A DNA stretch of 64,000 nucleotides, from assembly GCF_001650915.1 (NCBI RefSeq), contig NZ_LXYO01000033.1, forward strand, positions 124,001 to 188,000. Direction: 5' to 3'. The position numbers and the translations under genes were made by a program. This document shows, one piece after another, positions 51,506 to 60,387 of the stretch; position 1 is the stretch's first letter; each line of letters opens with the position of its first letter. Under the pieces are notes generated by a model. The model was not told the origin of the DNA, ran no database searches, and saw nothing but the letters and a program-made list of their open reading frames with translations. The stretch comes from Marinobacter sp. EhC06. GTDB lineage: Bacteria; Pseudomonadota; Gammaproteobacteria; Pseudomonadales; Oleiphilaceae.

Positions 51506-51548
51506 ATGATTTAAGTCATTTCAAAAGATGTTTCTCTGATACCATAAT
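51506..51548 (+). promoter_or_regulatory. FNR/Dnr-like promoter of the Crp/Fnr gene
   Basis: ATGATTTAAGTCAT (51506-51519) keeps the TGA-N6-TCA core of an FNR-type box with only the two outer bases changed. A -10-like CATAAT is at 51543-51548. The two have class II spacing (box at -41.5 if the start is about 51554). Confidence 0.5.
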
Positions 51549-51578
51549 TGACCTGACACTCATAACAGGGTCAACGCC

Positions 51579-52286
51579 ATGAACAGCATCTTCAGGCCAG
51601 ACGTTTCCTCCGCCCCGTGCATGTTGGGAGAAAACAACCCGGAGATTATCCAGCAGGATGCCGCACCGGAGTCAGCTGCCCTGCTGAATGGCCTCAGCCG
51701 GGTCTTCGGTATTCGCCTGGCCGGGCATGAAAACGATCCGGACGCCCGGTTTCTGGCAGACCTCGCCCGCCTGTTTCATCTTTGCAGGGTTGACTCCGAA
51801 ACTGCCATGGAAAAGCACGACAAGCCCTGGGCAAATGTCTACCTGATTCAGTACGGCATTATGCGGCTGTTCCGGGAAGCACCCAGCGGCAAAGTGTCCG
51901 TACACCACTTCTTTTCCGAAGGCGATATGGTCTGGCCGGTTTTTGGCCGCAGCCGAACCGTACGAAACACCCTCTGCCTGACCTCAGTAACGCCGGTAAC
52001 GGCCTGGGTTGCTGACTTCGCTGTGTTCCGGTCCGCCATCCAGTCTCACGGAGAAGGGCTCTGGCCCCGGTTCGCCCTTGCCCTGACGGAAGAAATTGCC
52101 GAGCTGACCAGTATGAGAGAATTCCGCAAGCACACCATGCCGGCAAGAGAACGCTACAAGTTGTTGCTGGAAGAATACCCGGAACTGGTTAAACGGGTGC
52201 CAGATAATCAACTGGCATCATGGCTCGGTGTTGTGCCGGCGACTTTCTCCCGCCTGAAAACCGCAACTGCGAAGAGCCGGCCCTGA
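51579..52286 (+). CDS. Crp/Fnr-family regulator with short DNA-binding end
   Basis: 235 aa. N-terminal cNMP-type effector domain (W-A-N-V-Y-L-I-Q-Y-G-I-M-R-L-F-R-E) about 40-150, long dimer helix, then a helix-turn-helix V-P-D-N-Q-L-A-S-W-L-G-V-V-P-A-T-F-S-R. The chain ends 9 residues after this helix, so there is no wing. The E-x-x-S-R motif that reads TTGA in FNR/Dnr is A-x-x-S-R here. No FNR-type cysteine cluster. Located right after nirN, so it probably acts on denitrification, but it is not a standard Dnr. Confidence 0.75.
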   Translation: MNSIFRPDVSSAPCMLGENNPEIIQQDAAPESAALLNGLSRVFGIRLAGHENDPDARFLADLARLFHLCRVDSETAMEKHDKPWANVYLIQYGIMRLFREAPSGKVSVHHFFSEGDMVWPVFGRSRTVRNTLCLTSVTPVTAWVADFAVFRSAIQSHGEGLWPRFALALTEEIAELTSMREFRKHTMPARERYKLLLEEYPELVKRVPDNQLASWLGVVPATFSRLKTATAKSRP

Positions 52287-52305
52287 AGCCAACCGGATAC
52301 CGCAT

Positions 52306-52335
52306 AAAAAAGGCAGCAAGCTCTCGCCTGCTGCC
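52306..52335 (-). terminator. Terminator after wrbA
   Basis: On the minus strand, stem GGCAGCA / TGCTGCC with a 10-base loop is followed by six T, 36 bases past the wrbA stop. It may also stop the convergent regulator gene. Confidence 0.85.
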
Positions 52336-52371
52336 CTGAAAAACGCTCAACGCTTTGCTAAAACTTCAGAT

Positions 52372-52971
52372 TCAGCCGTGCAGTTTTACTGCCAGCTCGG
52401 CAACGTGCTTACCCTGGAAGCGGGCAATCGCCAGCTCTTTCTCGCTGGGCTGCCGTGAGCCGTCCCCGCCTGCGATAGTTGACGCTCCGTAGGGAGTCCC
52501 GCCATTCACTTCCGAGATATCGAAGAATTCCGGGATGCCGTAACCCAGGGGCACAATGACCATGCCGTGGTGGGCCAGTGTGGTCCAGAATGAGCTGATG
52601 GTATGCTCCTGCCCGCCACCGGTGCCTGTGGAGGTAAACACACTGGCCAGCTTGCCATGAAGCTTGCCTTCGGCCCACAAACCGCCTGTCTGATCCAGGA
52701 AGTTGCGCATCTGCCCGGCCATGTTGCCGAACCGGGTGGGCGTACCGAAGATGATGGCGTCGTATTCTGCCAGCTCTTTCGGATCGGCTACCGGGGCTTC
52801 CTGGTCCGCCTTGCCGCCGGCACCCAGAAACGCCTGATCGGCCATGGTTTCCGGTACGCGTTTGATCGTGACGTCTACATCGCTAACCTCTTTGGCGCCT
52901 TCGGCGATGGTGTTTGCCATTGTTTCGATATGGCCATACATCGAATAGTAGAGCACAAGTACTTTTGCCAT
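52372..52971 (-). CDS. wrbA: NAD(P)H:quinone oxidoreductase WrbA
   Basis: 199 aa flavodoxin-like FMN protein: [12 protein letters not shown] at the front, [11 protein letters not shown] and S-T-G-T-G-G-G-Q-E. Two-electron quinone reduction limits semiquinone stress. Divergent from the hemolysin III gene. Confidence 0.92.
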   Translation of the reverse strand: MAKVLVLYYSMYGHIETMANTIAEGAKEVSDVDVTIKRVPETMADQAFLGAGGKADQEAPVADPKELAEYDAIIFGTPTRFGNMAGQMRNFLDQTGGLWAEGKLHGKLASVFTSTGTGGGQEHTISSFWTTLAHHGMVIVPLGYGIPEFFDISEVNGGTPYGASTIAGGDGSRQPSEKELAIARFQGKHVAELAVKLHG

Positions 52972-53036
52972 CGGGAGAACCTCCTCTGTCTGTGATCGGA
53001 TAAACGCATGCTAACCAGTGGCAGACTCGAGAGAAA

Positions 53037-53074
53037 TCGGAAGTTTTCCGACAGGTCGTTCAGTTTTTCTGAAC
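53037..53074. promoter_or_regulatory. Two adjacent palindromes in the wrbA/hemolysin III gap
   Basis: TCGGAA-GTT-TTCCGA (53037-53051) and GTTCAG-TTTTT-CTGAAC (53058-53074), both perfect. They sit 66-103 bases from wrbA and 58-95 from the other gene, where operators would be expected. No regulator is identified. Confidence 0.45.
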
Positions 53075-53131
53075 AGGGTCACAGGATGTTCACGATCAGC
53101 CATTGCGTACAGGTGTACGCTGAAGTATTTT

Positions 53132-53827
53132 ATGGCCATGACTTATACGGAAGACCGCTCAGTGACAGCAACTCCATCCCCCGCAAAGAATAACCATCAC
53201 CGCATTGAAGAGTGGCTGAACAGCGCCACTCACGGGCTCGGCGCGATATTGAGCGTGATTGGCACGGCCGCATTGATCGTGGGTGCCAGTCAATTCGGAG
53301 ATGCCTGGAAGATTGTCAGTTTCAGTATTTTCGGCGCGTCCCTGATTCTTCTCTATCTGGCTTCTGCCCTGTACCACGGTGCCCAACGGCCAGAACTGAA
53401 AAGGGCGTTCAAAACCCTTGATCATTGCGCCATTTTTCTGCTGATCGCCGGCACCTACACGCCGTTTCTGCTTGTGAATATGCGTGGCACGGTGGGCTGG
53501 ACACTGTTTGCGGTAATCTGGTCACTGGCGATCACCGGCGTGGTTCTGAAGGTTATTTTCAAGAACCGCTTCAAGCTCGCAAGGGTTGGCATATACGTGG
53601 CCATGGGCTGGCTGATCACATTCGCCTCATCCGATCTGGTGGCCAACCTGAGTGAAACAGCCCTGAACCTGACGATTGCCGGCGGCATTGTGTACACCGC
53701 CGGTGTCGCCTTCTATCTGGCCGACCGCATACCTTATATGCACGCGATCTGGCACCTGTTCGTAATCGGCGGCAGCGCCTGCCACTTCAGTGCCATCTAT
53801 TTTGGCGTCCTGCCCCACACGGCGTGA
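53132..53827 (+). CDS. Hemolysin III (YqfA/PAQR-like) membrane protein
   Basis: 231 aa from the ATG at 53132 (GAAG 6 bases before); a start at 53138 is as likely. Seven membrane segments with S-A-L-Y-H-G in helix 2, L-D-H-C-A-I-F-L-L-I-A-G-T-Y-T-P-F, and H-A-I-W-H-L-F-V near the end: the His/Asp set of the HlyIII/adiponectin-receptor family. Name is historical; the cell function is unclear. Confidence 0.85.
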   Translation: MAMTYTEDRSVTATPSPAKNNHHRIEEWLNSATHGLGAILSVIGTAALIVGASQFGDAWKIVSFSIFGASLILLYLASALYHGAQRPELKRAFKTLDHCAIFLLIAGTYTPFLLVNMRGTVGWTLFAVIWSLAITGVVLKVIFKNRFKLARVGIYVAMGWLITFASSDLVANLSETALNLTIAGGIVYTAGVAFYLADRIPYMHAIWHLFVIGGSACHFSAIYFGVLPHTA

Positions 53828-54391
53828 TCAGAACGCCCAAACCATCGCCATCAGCACGCCCCATGCCAGCAAAGACGCCGACATAACGGTGTAGGTGGCG
53901 GACATAACCACCACATCATTATCGCTTCGCTCGCAGAATGAGCGAACGCCCTGGTACACCAGCGCACAGGACAGGAACAAGGCGGCAAAGACCGCCACAA
54001 CGCTGACTGCCAGCACAGGCACCAGTAGTGCCAGTGATGACAGCCAGAGCGGTAGCGGCGCAATTGCAGCCAGCAAATAGGCATCCTGATAACTGATTTT
54101 CAGTTGATGACTGCCCATGACGGCGTGGATCAGCCAGCCCATCACGAAGAACGTGAGTAACTCTGCCAGGAAAAGGATCGTGGTGATGAACCGCCACTCC
54201 TTGCCTCCGAATCCCTGCATGAAGGCGTCTCCGTACTGCGTGCCGGCATAGTAGAGCAGCACCGGCGGCAGAAACGACATCGGCACTACCACCACCCACG
54301 CCAGGAACGGAATAGACAGCTCAAGGCGCCGCAGCTCTGACCAGGCGCCATTGCCGGAAAATGGTAGACGGGCAAGTTGTGTAATATTCAT
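53828..54391 (-). CDS. Yip1 domain (DUF1282-like) membrane protein
   Basis: 187 aa with five membrane segments and the conserved region G-K-E-W-R-F-I-T-T-I-L-F and Y-Q-D-A-Y-L-L-A-A-I-A-P-L-P-L-W. Function unknown. Its stop abuts the hemolysin III stop; divergent from nnrS. Confidence 0.72.
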   Translation of the reverse strand: MNITQLARLPFSGNGAWSELRRLELSIPFLAWVVVVPMSFLPPVLLYYAGTQYGDAFMQGFGGKEWRFITTILFLAELLTFFVMGWLIHAVMGSHQLKISYQDAYLLAAIAPLPLWLSSLALLVPVLAVSVVAVFAALFLSCALVYQGVRSFCERSDNDVVVMSATYTVMSASLLAWGVLMAMVWAF

Positions 54392-54464
54392 GATGCACCT
54401 TTAAAATATTTCCCGCGTTATTTTTACTGATAGTTTCGGTGCGCCGAACGGTCAAGGACACGAG

Positions 54465-55622
54465 ATGACTTCGGACAACTCAGGCATGCCACGAAAGAAC
54501 ATTAATGCGTTCTGGCTGTTCTTCCCTGCCGCATCACTATTCGCCGCATTAACGGTTCCCCTGTCGATATACAGTGTGCTGTCCGGGACAGGTTGGCCGC
54601 CTGGTTTGCTGGGTGCGGGACACGGCCATGAATTGATATTCGGGTTCGCCCTGGCCCTAATCGCCGGCTACACACTCGGCCCCCAACCTGACCGGGTACT
54701 CACTCTGCTCTTTACGCTTTGGCTACTAGCGAGGGTCAGCTGGATTCTTGCTCCGGAAAGTATTGCCGCCCAACTGCTAAGCCCGGCCTTCGCCCTCCTA
54801 CTGGCGCGCTACGCGGTCCCAAGATTTCAGGCTGCAAAGAAATGGCGCAACCGGATTGCCGGCCCGCTGATTCTGCTTCTTTGCCTGTTGTCGGTCCTTT
54901 TCTGGCTTGCCAGCAACACACTGGCCGCAAGCGCACCGGCGATTCAGGATAGCCGCCAGGTACTGACAACCGCCATTGTCGGTTTGCTGCTTCTGATGAC
55001 GTTTATCGGGGGTCGAATCATCGCACCAGCAGTGGCCGGCACGCTTGAGAAACGGGGCATTCCCCTTGAGGCCCGGGTTCAGCCACATGTTGAGGGAACG
55101 CTTCTGGCCACCTTGCTGCTGGTATTGCTGCTCAGCTTTCTACCAGTCGCGGCCCCGGCCGTGGGGCTGTTATTGCTGGTTGCGGGTTTACTGATTGTGG
55201 TTCGCGCTGTTCGCTGGAAACTCTGGCATTGCCGAAACCGGCCAGACCTTCTGGTGCTGGCCCTTGGCTACTTATGGCTGGCTGCAGGCGCTGGCGCAAG
55301 CGGGTTAAGCCTTGTGCAAGAAAGCGATCCAGTCCCCTTTATGCACCTGATAACGATCGGTGCCCTCGGCACGCTTTCCACCAGTGTCATGCTGCGGCTC
55401 GCCTGGCAGCGAGCCAGACGAATGACACCACCGACCTGGCAGGTTGCTAGCATCGCCTCGGGCATGGCCGTTGCAGCAATCGCCCGACTCTACGCGGGGA
55501 ACGCGCCCTTTCTTGAACCGGCTGCGCTCTGGTTGGCAGCGGCGAGCTGGTCCTGCATCTACGGTTTTGTGGCGCTGCAGACGATTTTACTGTTCCGAGA
55601 TAGCCAGAACCGCCGGAAATGA
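54465..55622 (+). CDS. nnrS: NnrS family protein
   Basis: 385 aa heme/copper membrane protein with about twelve segments. G-H-G-H-E-L-I-F-G-F-A near residue 44 is the NnrS signature. NnrS relieves NO stress in denitrifiers and Vibrio. Placed between nir/nor and the nitrate transporters, which fits. Confidence 0.9.
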   Translation: MTSDNSGMPRKNINAFWLFFPAASLFAALTVPLSIYSVLSGTGWPPGLLGAGHGHELIFGFALALIAGYTLGPQPDRVLTLLFTLWLLARVSWILAPESIAAQLLSPAFALLLARYAVPRFQAAKKWRNRIAGPLILLLCLLSVLFWLASNTLAASAPAIQDSRQVLTTAIVGLLLLMTFIGGRIIAPAVAGTLEKRGIPLEARVQPHVEGTLLATLLLVLLLSFLPVAAPAVGLLLLVAGLLIVVRAVRWKLWHCRNRPDLLVLALGYLWLAAGAGASGLSLVQESDPVPFMHLITIGALGTLSTSVMLRLAWQRARRMTPPTWQVASIASGMAVAAIARLYAGNAPFLEPAALWLAAASWSCIYGFVALQTILLFRDSQNRRK

Positions 55623-55627
55623 TTGGC

Positions 55628-55673
55628 TACCTCCACTGCGCCAGCATCCGGAACACCTACCCACTTCGGGATA
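55628..55673 (+). promoter_or_regulatory. NarL-like heptamers upstream of the narK-type gene
   Basis: TACCTCC at 55628-55634, and TACCCAC-TT-CGGGATA at 55658-55673 in 7-2-7 form (6 of 7 and 5 of 7). The 258-base gap to the next start holds no gene and no good FNR box; half-sites TTGAT (55690) and TTGAC (55709) are present. Confidence 0.35.
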
Positions 55674-55880
55674 TCACTATCGCACCCATTTGATTTTAAT
55701 AGGTTTTATTGACCTTAAATGCCCCTGACTTTTCATCAAAATACCGGCCAGCTGAGACGACATTTTGTCTTTGAGAAATATCAAGAATGCCTCCCCACCT
55801 CGCTTTGCACAATGGTGTCGAGAAGCCCGAGCGCCACCAGAAACTGGGCCAAGGGCACGTTAACCGACGGAGTCAAAATC

Positions 55881-57473
55881 ATGGCCAAAACCAACGCAGA
55901 CATCGAACACTGGGATGTCGAGAGCGAAGAATTCTGGGAGCGGGAGGGCAAGCGTATTGCTTCCCGCAACCTTTGGATTTCCATCCCCAGCCTGCTGATG
56001 GGCTTTGCCGTCTGGCTGATGTGGGGAATGATTACCACCCAGATGAAGAACCTGGGCTTTCCTTTCAGTATTGAGCAACTGTTTACACTGTCTGCGATTG
56101 CAGGGCTGTCTGGTGCCACCCTGCGGATCCCCGCGTCGTTCATGATCAAGATCGCCGGCGGACGAAACACGGTGTTCCTGACCACTGCCCTGCTGATGAT
56201 TCCTGCTGCCGGTACCGGCATCGCCCTGATGAACCCGGATACACCGTTTATCGTGTTCCAGGCACTGGCACTGCTCTCCGGTATCGGCGGCGGTAACTTC
56301 GCCTGCTCCATGAGCAACATCAGCACCTTCTACCCGAAAAGCAAACAGGGCTATGGCCTGGGCATGAACGCCGGTCTCGGTAACTTCGGCGTAACTACCA
56401 TGCAAGTGGTCATCCCACTGGTCATGACCGTGGGTATCTTCGGCGCCCTTGCCGGTGACCCAATGCAGCTGCAGAGCCCCAGCGGCACGCTGATTGGCCG
56501 CATCGAGGCGGGTACCGATACCTGGATCCAGAACGCCGGGTTTATCTGGCTGGTGTTTCTGATCCCGCTGGCGTTTGCCGGCTGGTTTGGAATGAACAAC
56601 CTGAAAGTGGTTACGCCGAACCCCGGCAACCCCCTCTCGGCCTTCGGCAAGATTCTGGGACTCTATGGTGTAGGCATTCTCGCCTCTATCGCTGGCGTCT
56701 GGGCCCTCAGTGTTCTGAACATGTGGCTGGCACTGCCGCTGACCATTGTGTTGACGCTGATTCTTCTGCGGCTGATCCCGGGCGACATCAAGCCCAACAT
56801 CCAGAACCAGTTTGCGATCTTCAGCAACAAGCACACCTGGTCCATGACTGTGCTCTACATCCTTACCTTTGGATCATTCATCGGCTTCTCCGCTGCCCTG
56901 CCGCTGTCTATCAGCGTTATCTTCGGCAACATGATGGAAGTGGCGGCCGATGGCACGGTAACCCGTGTAGTCAATCCTGATGCGCCCAGCGCACTGACCT
57001 GGGCCTGGATGGGGCCGTTTGTAGGCGCACTGATCCGCCCGGTGGGCGGCTGGATTTCCGACAAGGTGGGCGGATCCATCGTTACCCAGATCATCTCGGT
57101 TGTGATGGTGGCAGCCTCTGTGGCCACCGGCTATGTGATGATGCTGGCCTACAACTCCACCGATCCAAACACCTACTTTGCGCCGTTCCTGATCCTGTTC
57201 ATCATCATGTTTGCCGCCAGTGGTATCGGTAACGGCTCCACCTTCCGCAGCATCGGCTTCATTTTCAACCAGCAGCAGAAAGGCCCGGTTCTGGGCTGGA
57301 CCTCTGCGGTTGCCGCCTACGGCGCGTTTATCGCCCCCAGGGTGATGGGCCAGGAAATCCAGGCCGGCACCCCGGAGGTGGCCATGTACGGGTTCGCGGT
57401 GTTCTACGCACTCTGTCTGGTGGTTAACTGGTGGTTCTACCTGCGCAAGGATGCGTACATCAAGAACCCCTGA
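55881..57473 (+). CDS. narK: NNP-family nitrate/nitrite transporter (NarK type), copy 1
   Basis: 530 aa from the ATG at 55881 (GGAG 8 bases before); longer in-frame starts run into unlike sequence. Twelve-helix MFS protein with the nitrate signatures A-G-L-G-N-F-G-V-T-T-M-Q-V near residue 170 and A-A-S-G-I-G-N-G-S-T-F-R late. A long loop with a periplasmic-type segment lies about 190-215. Likely nitrate uptake or nitrate/nitrite exchange. Confidence 0.88.
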   Translation: MAKTNADIEHWDVESEEFWEREGKRIASRNLWISIPSLLMGFAVWLMWGMITTQMKNLGFPFSIEQLFTLSAIAGLSGATLRIPASFMIKIAGGRNTVFLTTALLMIPAAGTGIALMNPDTPFIVFQALALLSGIGGGNFACSMSNISTFYPKSKQGYGLGMNAGLGNFGVTTMQVVIPLVMTVGIFGALAGDPMQLQSPSGTLIGRIEAGTDTWIQNAGFIWLVFLIPLAFAGWFGMNNLKVVTPNPGNPLSAFGKILGLYGVGILASIAGVWALSVLNMWLALPLTIVLTLILLRLIPGDIKPNIQNQFAIFSNKHTWSMTVLYILTFGSFIGFSAALPLSISVIFGNMMEVAADGTVTRVVNPDAPSALTWAWMGPFVGALIRPVGGWISDKVGGSIVTQIISVVMVAASVATGYVMMLAYNSTDPNTYFAPFLILFIIMFAASGIGNGSTFRSIGFIFNQQQKGPVLGWTSAVAAYGAFIAPRVMGQEIQAGTPEVAMYGFAVFYALCLVVNWWFYLRKDAYIKNP

Positions 57474-57492
57474 TACAGGGTTCAAGTAACAG

Positions 57493-57522
57493 CCGGCGTC
57501 CGTGAAGGGCGCCGGTTTTTTT
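57493..57522 (+). terminator. Rho-independent terminator of the narK copy 1
   Basis: Stem CCGGCG / CGCCGG with 11-base loop, then seven T, 20 bases after the stop. Confidence 0.88.
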
Positions 57523-57635
57523 ATGCCTGCCTTCCATCAAAGGCTACCTCCATATCTGCACAATATGACGCACACGCTGGCAAATGCTAGATTCAGGATA
57601 TTGGATTTAATCCCGACAGAACCAGGGAGCCTGCC

Positions 57636-58052
57636 ATGTCCTTTGAAGAGCTATTCGACGCGAGCTACGAGCGTGTCCTTCAGACCCCACCCGAGGTGCC
57701 TGACTTCTTTGAAGGCTTCTATCGCCGGTTCCTGATGTCTTCTCCCGAGGTCCGGGCATTGTTTCGCAATACCGATATGGCCGTTCAGCGGAGTATGCTG
57801 AAGAAATCCTTTTTCAGCCTCGTAGCCTTTTACGCCAGCGGCAACGTTGACGATGTCCTTCATCGAATAGCCTGCCTTCACAGCGCCCGCCATCTGAGCA
57901 TCAAGCCCTACCTCTACGACCTCTGGCTCGACTGCCTGACGGACACCGTAAGAGCCTATGACCAGGAGTGCAGCGACGATATCGAACTGGCCTGGCGGTT
58001 GGTTCTGAGCCCTGGAATCACCTACATGAAATTCGCCTACGACCACTTCTGA
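57636..58052 (+). CDS. Single-domain globin
   Basis: 138 aa. Globin fold with likely proximal His at H86 in H82-S-A-R-H86-L-S-I and P-x-x-x-F-F-E-G-F-Y-R-R-F near the front. Lacks any reductase domain. Gene lies between two nitrate transporter genes; NO or O2 handling during denitrification is likely. TACCTCC, a NarL-like heptamer, is at 57545-57551 upstream. Confidence 0.78.
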   Translation: MSFEELFDASYERVLQTPPEVPDFFEGFYRRFLMSSPEVRALFRNTDMAVQRSMLKKSFFSLVAFYASGNVDDVLHRIACLHSARHLSIKPYLYDLWLDCLTDTVRAYDQECSDDIELAWRLVLSPGITYMKFAYDHF

Positions 58053-58105
58053 TCCGTGGGCACAGTACGGCAGGCTTGCCCCCGAAATGATGCCCCTTCA
58101 AACGC

Positions 58106-58135
58106 AAAAAAGCCGCCGGGCAATGCCTCGGCGGC
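58106..58135 (-). terminator. Terminator after narK copy 2
   Basis: On the minus strand, stem GCCGCCG / CGGCGGC with a 10-base loop and six T, 22 bases past the stop at 58157. It can serve the convergent globin gene as a hairpin. Confidence 0.85.
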
Positions 58136-58156
58136 CTCTTCTTCAACAGTTCCCGG

Positions 58157-59659
58157 TTAGCTGGTAGCGGCAGCCTGCCGGCGACGCTCTTCCTCTTCGA
58201 TCTGGAGATCCACAGAGGACACCTGGTATTCATCGGCAAAGCCTGACTCCGGCTCCTTCAGCCACATGATGCACAGCAACCAGCTGATAAACGCGCCACC
58301 GGCAATGATGTAGAAGAACTGGGTCGGGGTTACGAAGGTGAAGATGGTCAGGTACACCACCGCACCCACGTTGCCATAAGCGCCCGCCATGCCGGAGATC
58401 TGGCCAGTCAGACGCCGCTTGATGGAGGGGATAATGCCAAAGGTGGCGCCCTCGGCACCCTGCACGAAGAATGAGGTGAATACGGTAATGCCCACGGCAA
58501 TAATCAGCGGCCAGTTAGAGTTCATCAGGCCCATCAGCGCAAAGCCCACGGAGATGCCAAACATGTAGCTGAGCATCACAAACCGGCGGTTGCCCATGCG
58601 GTCTGAAACCAGGCCACCCATCGGGCGCGCCACCAGGTTCACGAAGGCAAAGGAGGCAGCGATAAGGCCGGCGGCGGTCGCACTCAGGCTCCAGGTTTCC
58701 TCGAAGAACATCGGCAGCATGGACACCACCGCCAGCTCGGCACCAAAGTTGGCGAAGTATGTGCTGTTCAACGCTGCCACGCTGTTAAACGGGTATTTAT
58801 CGTCTTCCGGCACGCCCTGTTTCAGCAAGGGAACATTAACCCGCAGAATCTGGATAATCTGATAGCAGACAATCGCCACAATCACCGCGTAACAGATGGC
58901 GGCGCCGGTAGCACTCAGGTACCCCATGTTCTCGATGCGCCATACCAGAATGCCCAGAACGCCCACCAGGGGAATAGTCCAGAGGATCAGCTTGATCATG
59001 TCGCCCCAGCTGCTGACTTCCAGAGCCACGGCCTTGCGCGGCTTGCGATGAACAGTGCCAACAGGGCCGTCAGTAATCGCGAACCAGTAATAGACGCCAT
59101 AGCCGGCCATCACAATCGCACTCTGGGCGATGGCCCAGCGCCAGCCGTCTTCACCACCGTACATGTGCAGTGCAATGGTTGGCAGTGTTATGGCCGCAGC
59201 GGCCGAGCCGAAATTGCCCCAACCGGCATAGAAACCTTCGGCGAAGCCGATGTCTTTTGGTTTGAACCACATGGCGGTCATGTGAATACCCACCACAAAG
59301 CTGGCACCGATGGAGCTGAGCACCAGACGGCTGACCAGCAGTTGCGTCATGGTGTTACCGAACGCAAACACCAGCGCCGGGATGGACATCAGCACCATCA
59401 GCACGGAAAACACGCGACGGGGACCAAAACGGTCCAGGGCCATGCCCACGATGATCCGGGCAGGAATAGTTAATGCCACGTTGCAGATGGCAAACAGGCG
59501 AAGGTCATCGGCGGTCAGCCAGTCGACGCTTTTGAGCATGCTCGATGCCAGCGGCGCCATGTTGAACCACACGTAGAACGTGATAAAGAATGCGATCCAG
59601 GTCAGATGCAGTGCCCTGACTTCCGGATTCTTGACGTGGAAAACGTCTGCGACTTTCAT
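58157..59659 (-). CDS. NNP-family nitrate/nitrite transporter (NarK type), copy 2
   Basis: 500 aa, twelve-helix MFS protein. Nitrate-site motifs G-F-Y-A-G-W-G-N-F-G-S-A-A-A and later G-M-A-G-A-Y-G-N-V-G-A-V, plus R-I-I-V-G-M-A-L-D-R-F-G-P-R-R. C-terminal tail is acidic/basic and cytoplasmic. Follows usp by 46 bases with GGGAGG, so a usp-narK operon behind an FNR box is likely. Confidence 0.88.
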   Translation of the reverse strand: MKVADVFHVKNPEVRALHLTWIAFFITFYVWFNMAPLASSMLKSVDWLTADDLRLFAICNVALTIPARIIVGMALDRFGPRRVFSVLMVLMSIPALVFAFGNTMTQLLVSRLVLSSIGASFVVGIHMTAMWFKPKDIGFAEGFYAGWGNFGSAAAAITLPTIALHMYGGEDGWRWAIAQSAIVMAGYGVYYWFAITDGPVGTVHRKPRKAVALEVSSWGDMIKLILWTIPLVGVLGILVWRIENMGYLSATGAAICYAVIVAIVCYQIIQILRVNVPLLKQGVPEDDKYPFNSVAALNSTYFANFGAELAVVSMLPMFFEETWSLSATAAGLIAASFAFVNLVARPMGGLVSDRMGNRRFVMLSYMFGISVGFALMGLMNSNWPLIIAVGITVFTSFFVQGAEGATFGIIPSIKRRLTGQISGMAGAYGNVGAVVYLTIFTFVTPTQFFYIIAGGAFISWLLCIMWLKEPESGFADEYQVSSVDLQIEEEERRRQAAATS

Positions 59660-59705
59660 GTCAGCCTCCCTGGGCTTTCAGATACAGAAACGGTTATGGC
59701 CAGAC

Positions 59706-60167
59706 TCAACGGCTGGGCAGAATAAGAAGCGGGCACTGGATGCGGCGGGCGAGGAAGGAACTCACGCTGCCGAAGGTCATGTAATCCAGTTCGTCCACGA
59801 AGTAAGTCAGTGAGCGGGCAATAAAACCGCCGTCAGGCTCATGGCTGTGGCGGGCGATAACCAGCATGTCCGGGTGGACCTTCTTTTCCGCGGCGAACAG
59901 CAGCATCTTTCTCGGGTCGCCCTCCAGAAGCATGTTCTCAGCAGAGACCTGCTCCTGCTCGCAGACCTCCATCGCCTCAGCCAGGTGGTTTTTGAGCTCT
60001 GTCACTTCCTGCTGGAACATGTCCTCATTTCCGGAGGTGATGTCCCGCGGATTCTCGGCAACTGCAACCAGAGTGATGACGGGTTTGAGATCGCGAAACA
60101 TGGTGATGGTCTGAGCCAGCGCCAACCTGGCATTTCGCGAGCCGTCGTAGGCAATCATGATTTTCAT
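59706..60167 (-). CDS. Universal stress protein, UspA family
   Basis: 153 aa from the ATG at 60167 (GGGAG 8 bases before). M-K-I-M-I-A-Y-D-G-S front and a C-terminal region V-S-S-F-L-A-R-R-I-Q-C-P-L-L-I. The ATP-type G-x2-G-x9-G-S motif is not clear. An FNR-type promoter is upstream; Anr-controlled usp genes are known in Pseudomonas for anaerobic survival. Confidence 0.88.
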   Translation of the reverse strand: MKIMIAYDGSRNARLALAQTITMFRDLKPVITLVAVAENPRDITSGNEDMFQQEVTELKNHLAEAMEVCEQEQVSAENMLLEGDPRKMLLFAAEKKVHPDMLVIARHSHEPDGGFIARSLTYFVDELDYMTFGSVSSFLARRIQCPLLILPSR

Positions 60168-60242
60168 TTTGGGTTCTCCCGAGGGCGTTTTCGGCGCCCT
60201 TTCAAAGGCCATTTCAAGGTGCATCCATTGATATCTGTCAGC

Positions 60243-60285
60243 ATTAGCCCACACTCCGGTGCCGCCCATAATTGACGTAAATCAA
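60243..60285 (-). promoter_or_regulatory. FNR/Dnr-type promoter of usp-narK
   Basis: Plus-strand TTGACGTAAATCAA (60272-60285) is a full match to TTGAY-N4-ATCAA. On the minus strand GCTAAT (60243-60248) is close to the -10 place if the box is at -41.5. It may also act on the plus-strand gene. Confidence 0.72.
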
Positions 60286-60375
60286 CCCTGGCAACGCGTA
60301 CCCCACGAGAGAAATCAAGGATCTATCCCCTGCACCTCAAAAGCCTCGGATTGCCTACCACCACTGCACCCAGCA

Positions 60376-60387
60376 GGAGGTACCTCC
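60376..60387. promoter_or_regulatory. Perfect 12-base palindrome with fused NarL-like heptamers
   Basis: GGAGGTACCTCC, in which GGAGGTA and TACCTCC overlap back to back. Each fits the NarL heptamer at 6 of 7, but the arrangement is not 7-2-7. About 90 bases before the narK copy 3 start and about -50 from the guessed transcript start. Confidence 0.35.

Noticed and set aside
53008..53193. 61-codon frame before hemolysin III
   Set aside because: Overlaps the start of hemolysin III in another frame and crosses the palindromic control region; no family features.
54392..54464. NsrR-like site upstream of nnrS
   Set aside because: GATGCACCT-N-rich half-site is present, but the second half does not match the 11-1-11 NsrR pattern.
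55690..55722. FNR box before narK copy 1
   Set aside because: TTGATTTTAATAGG and TTGACCTTAAATGC each keep only the left half; right halves fit poorly.
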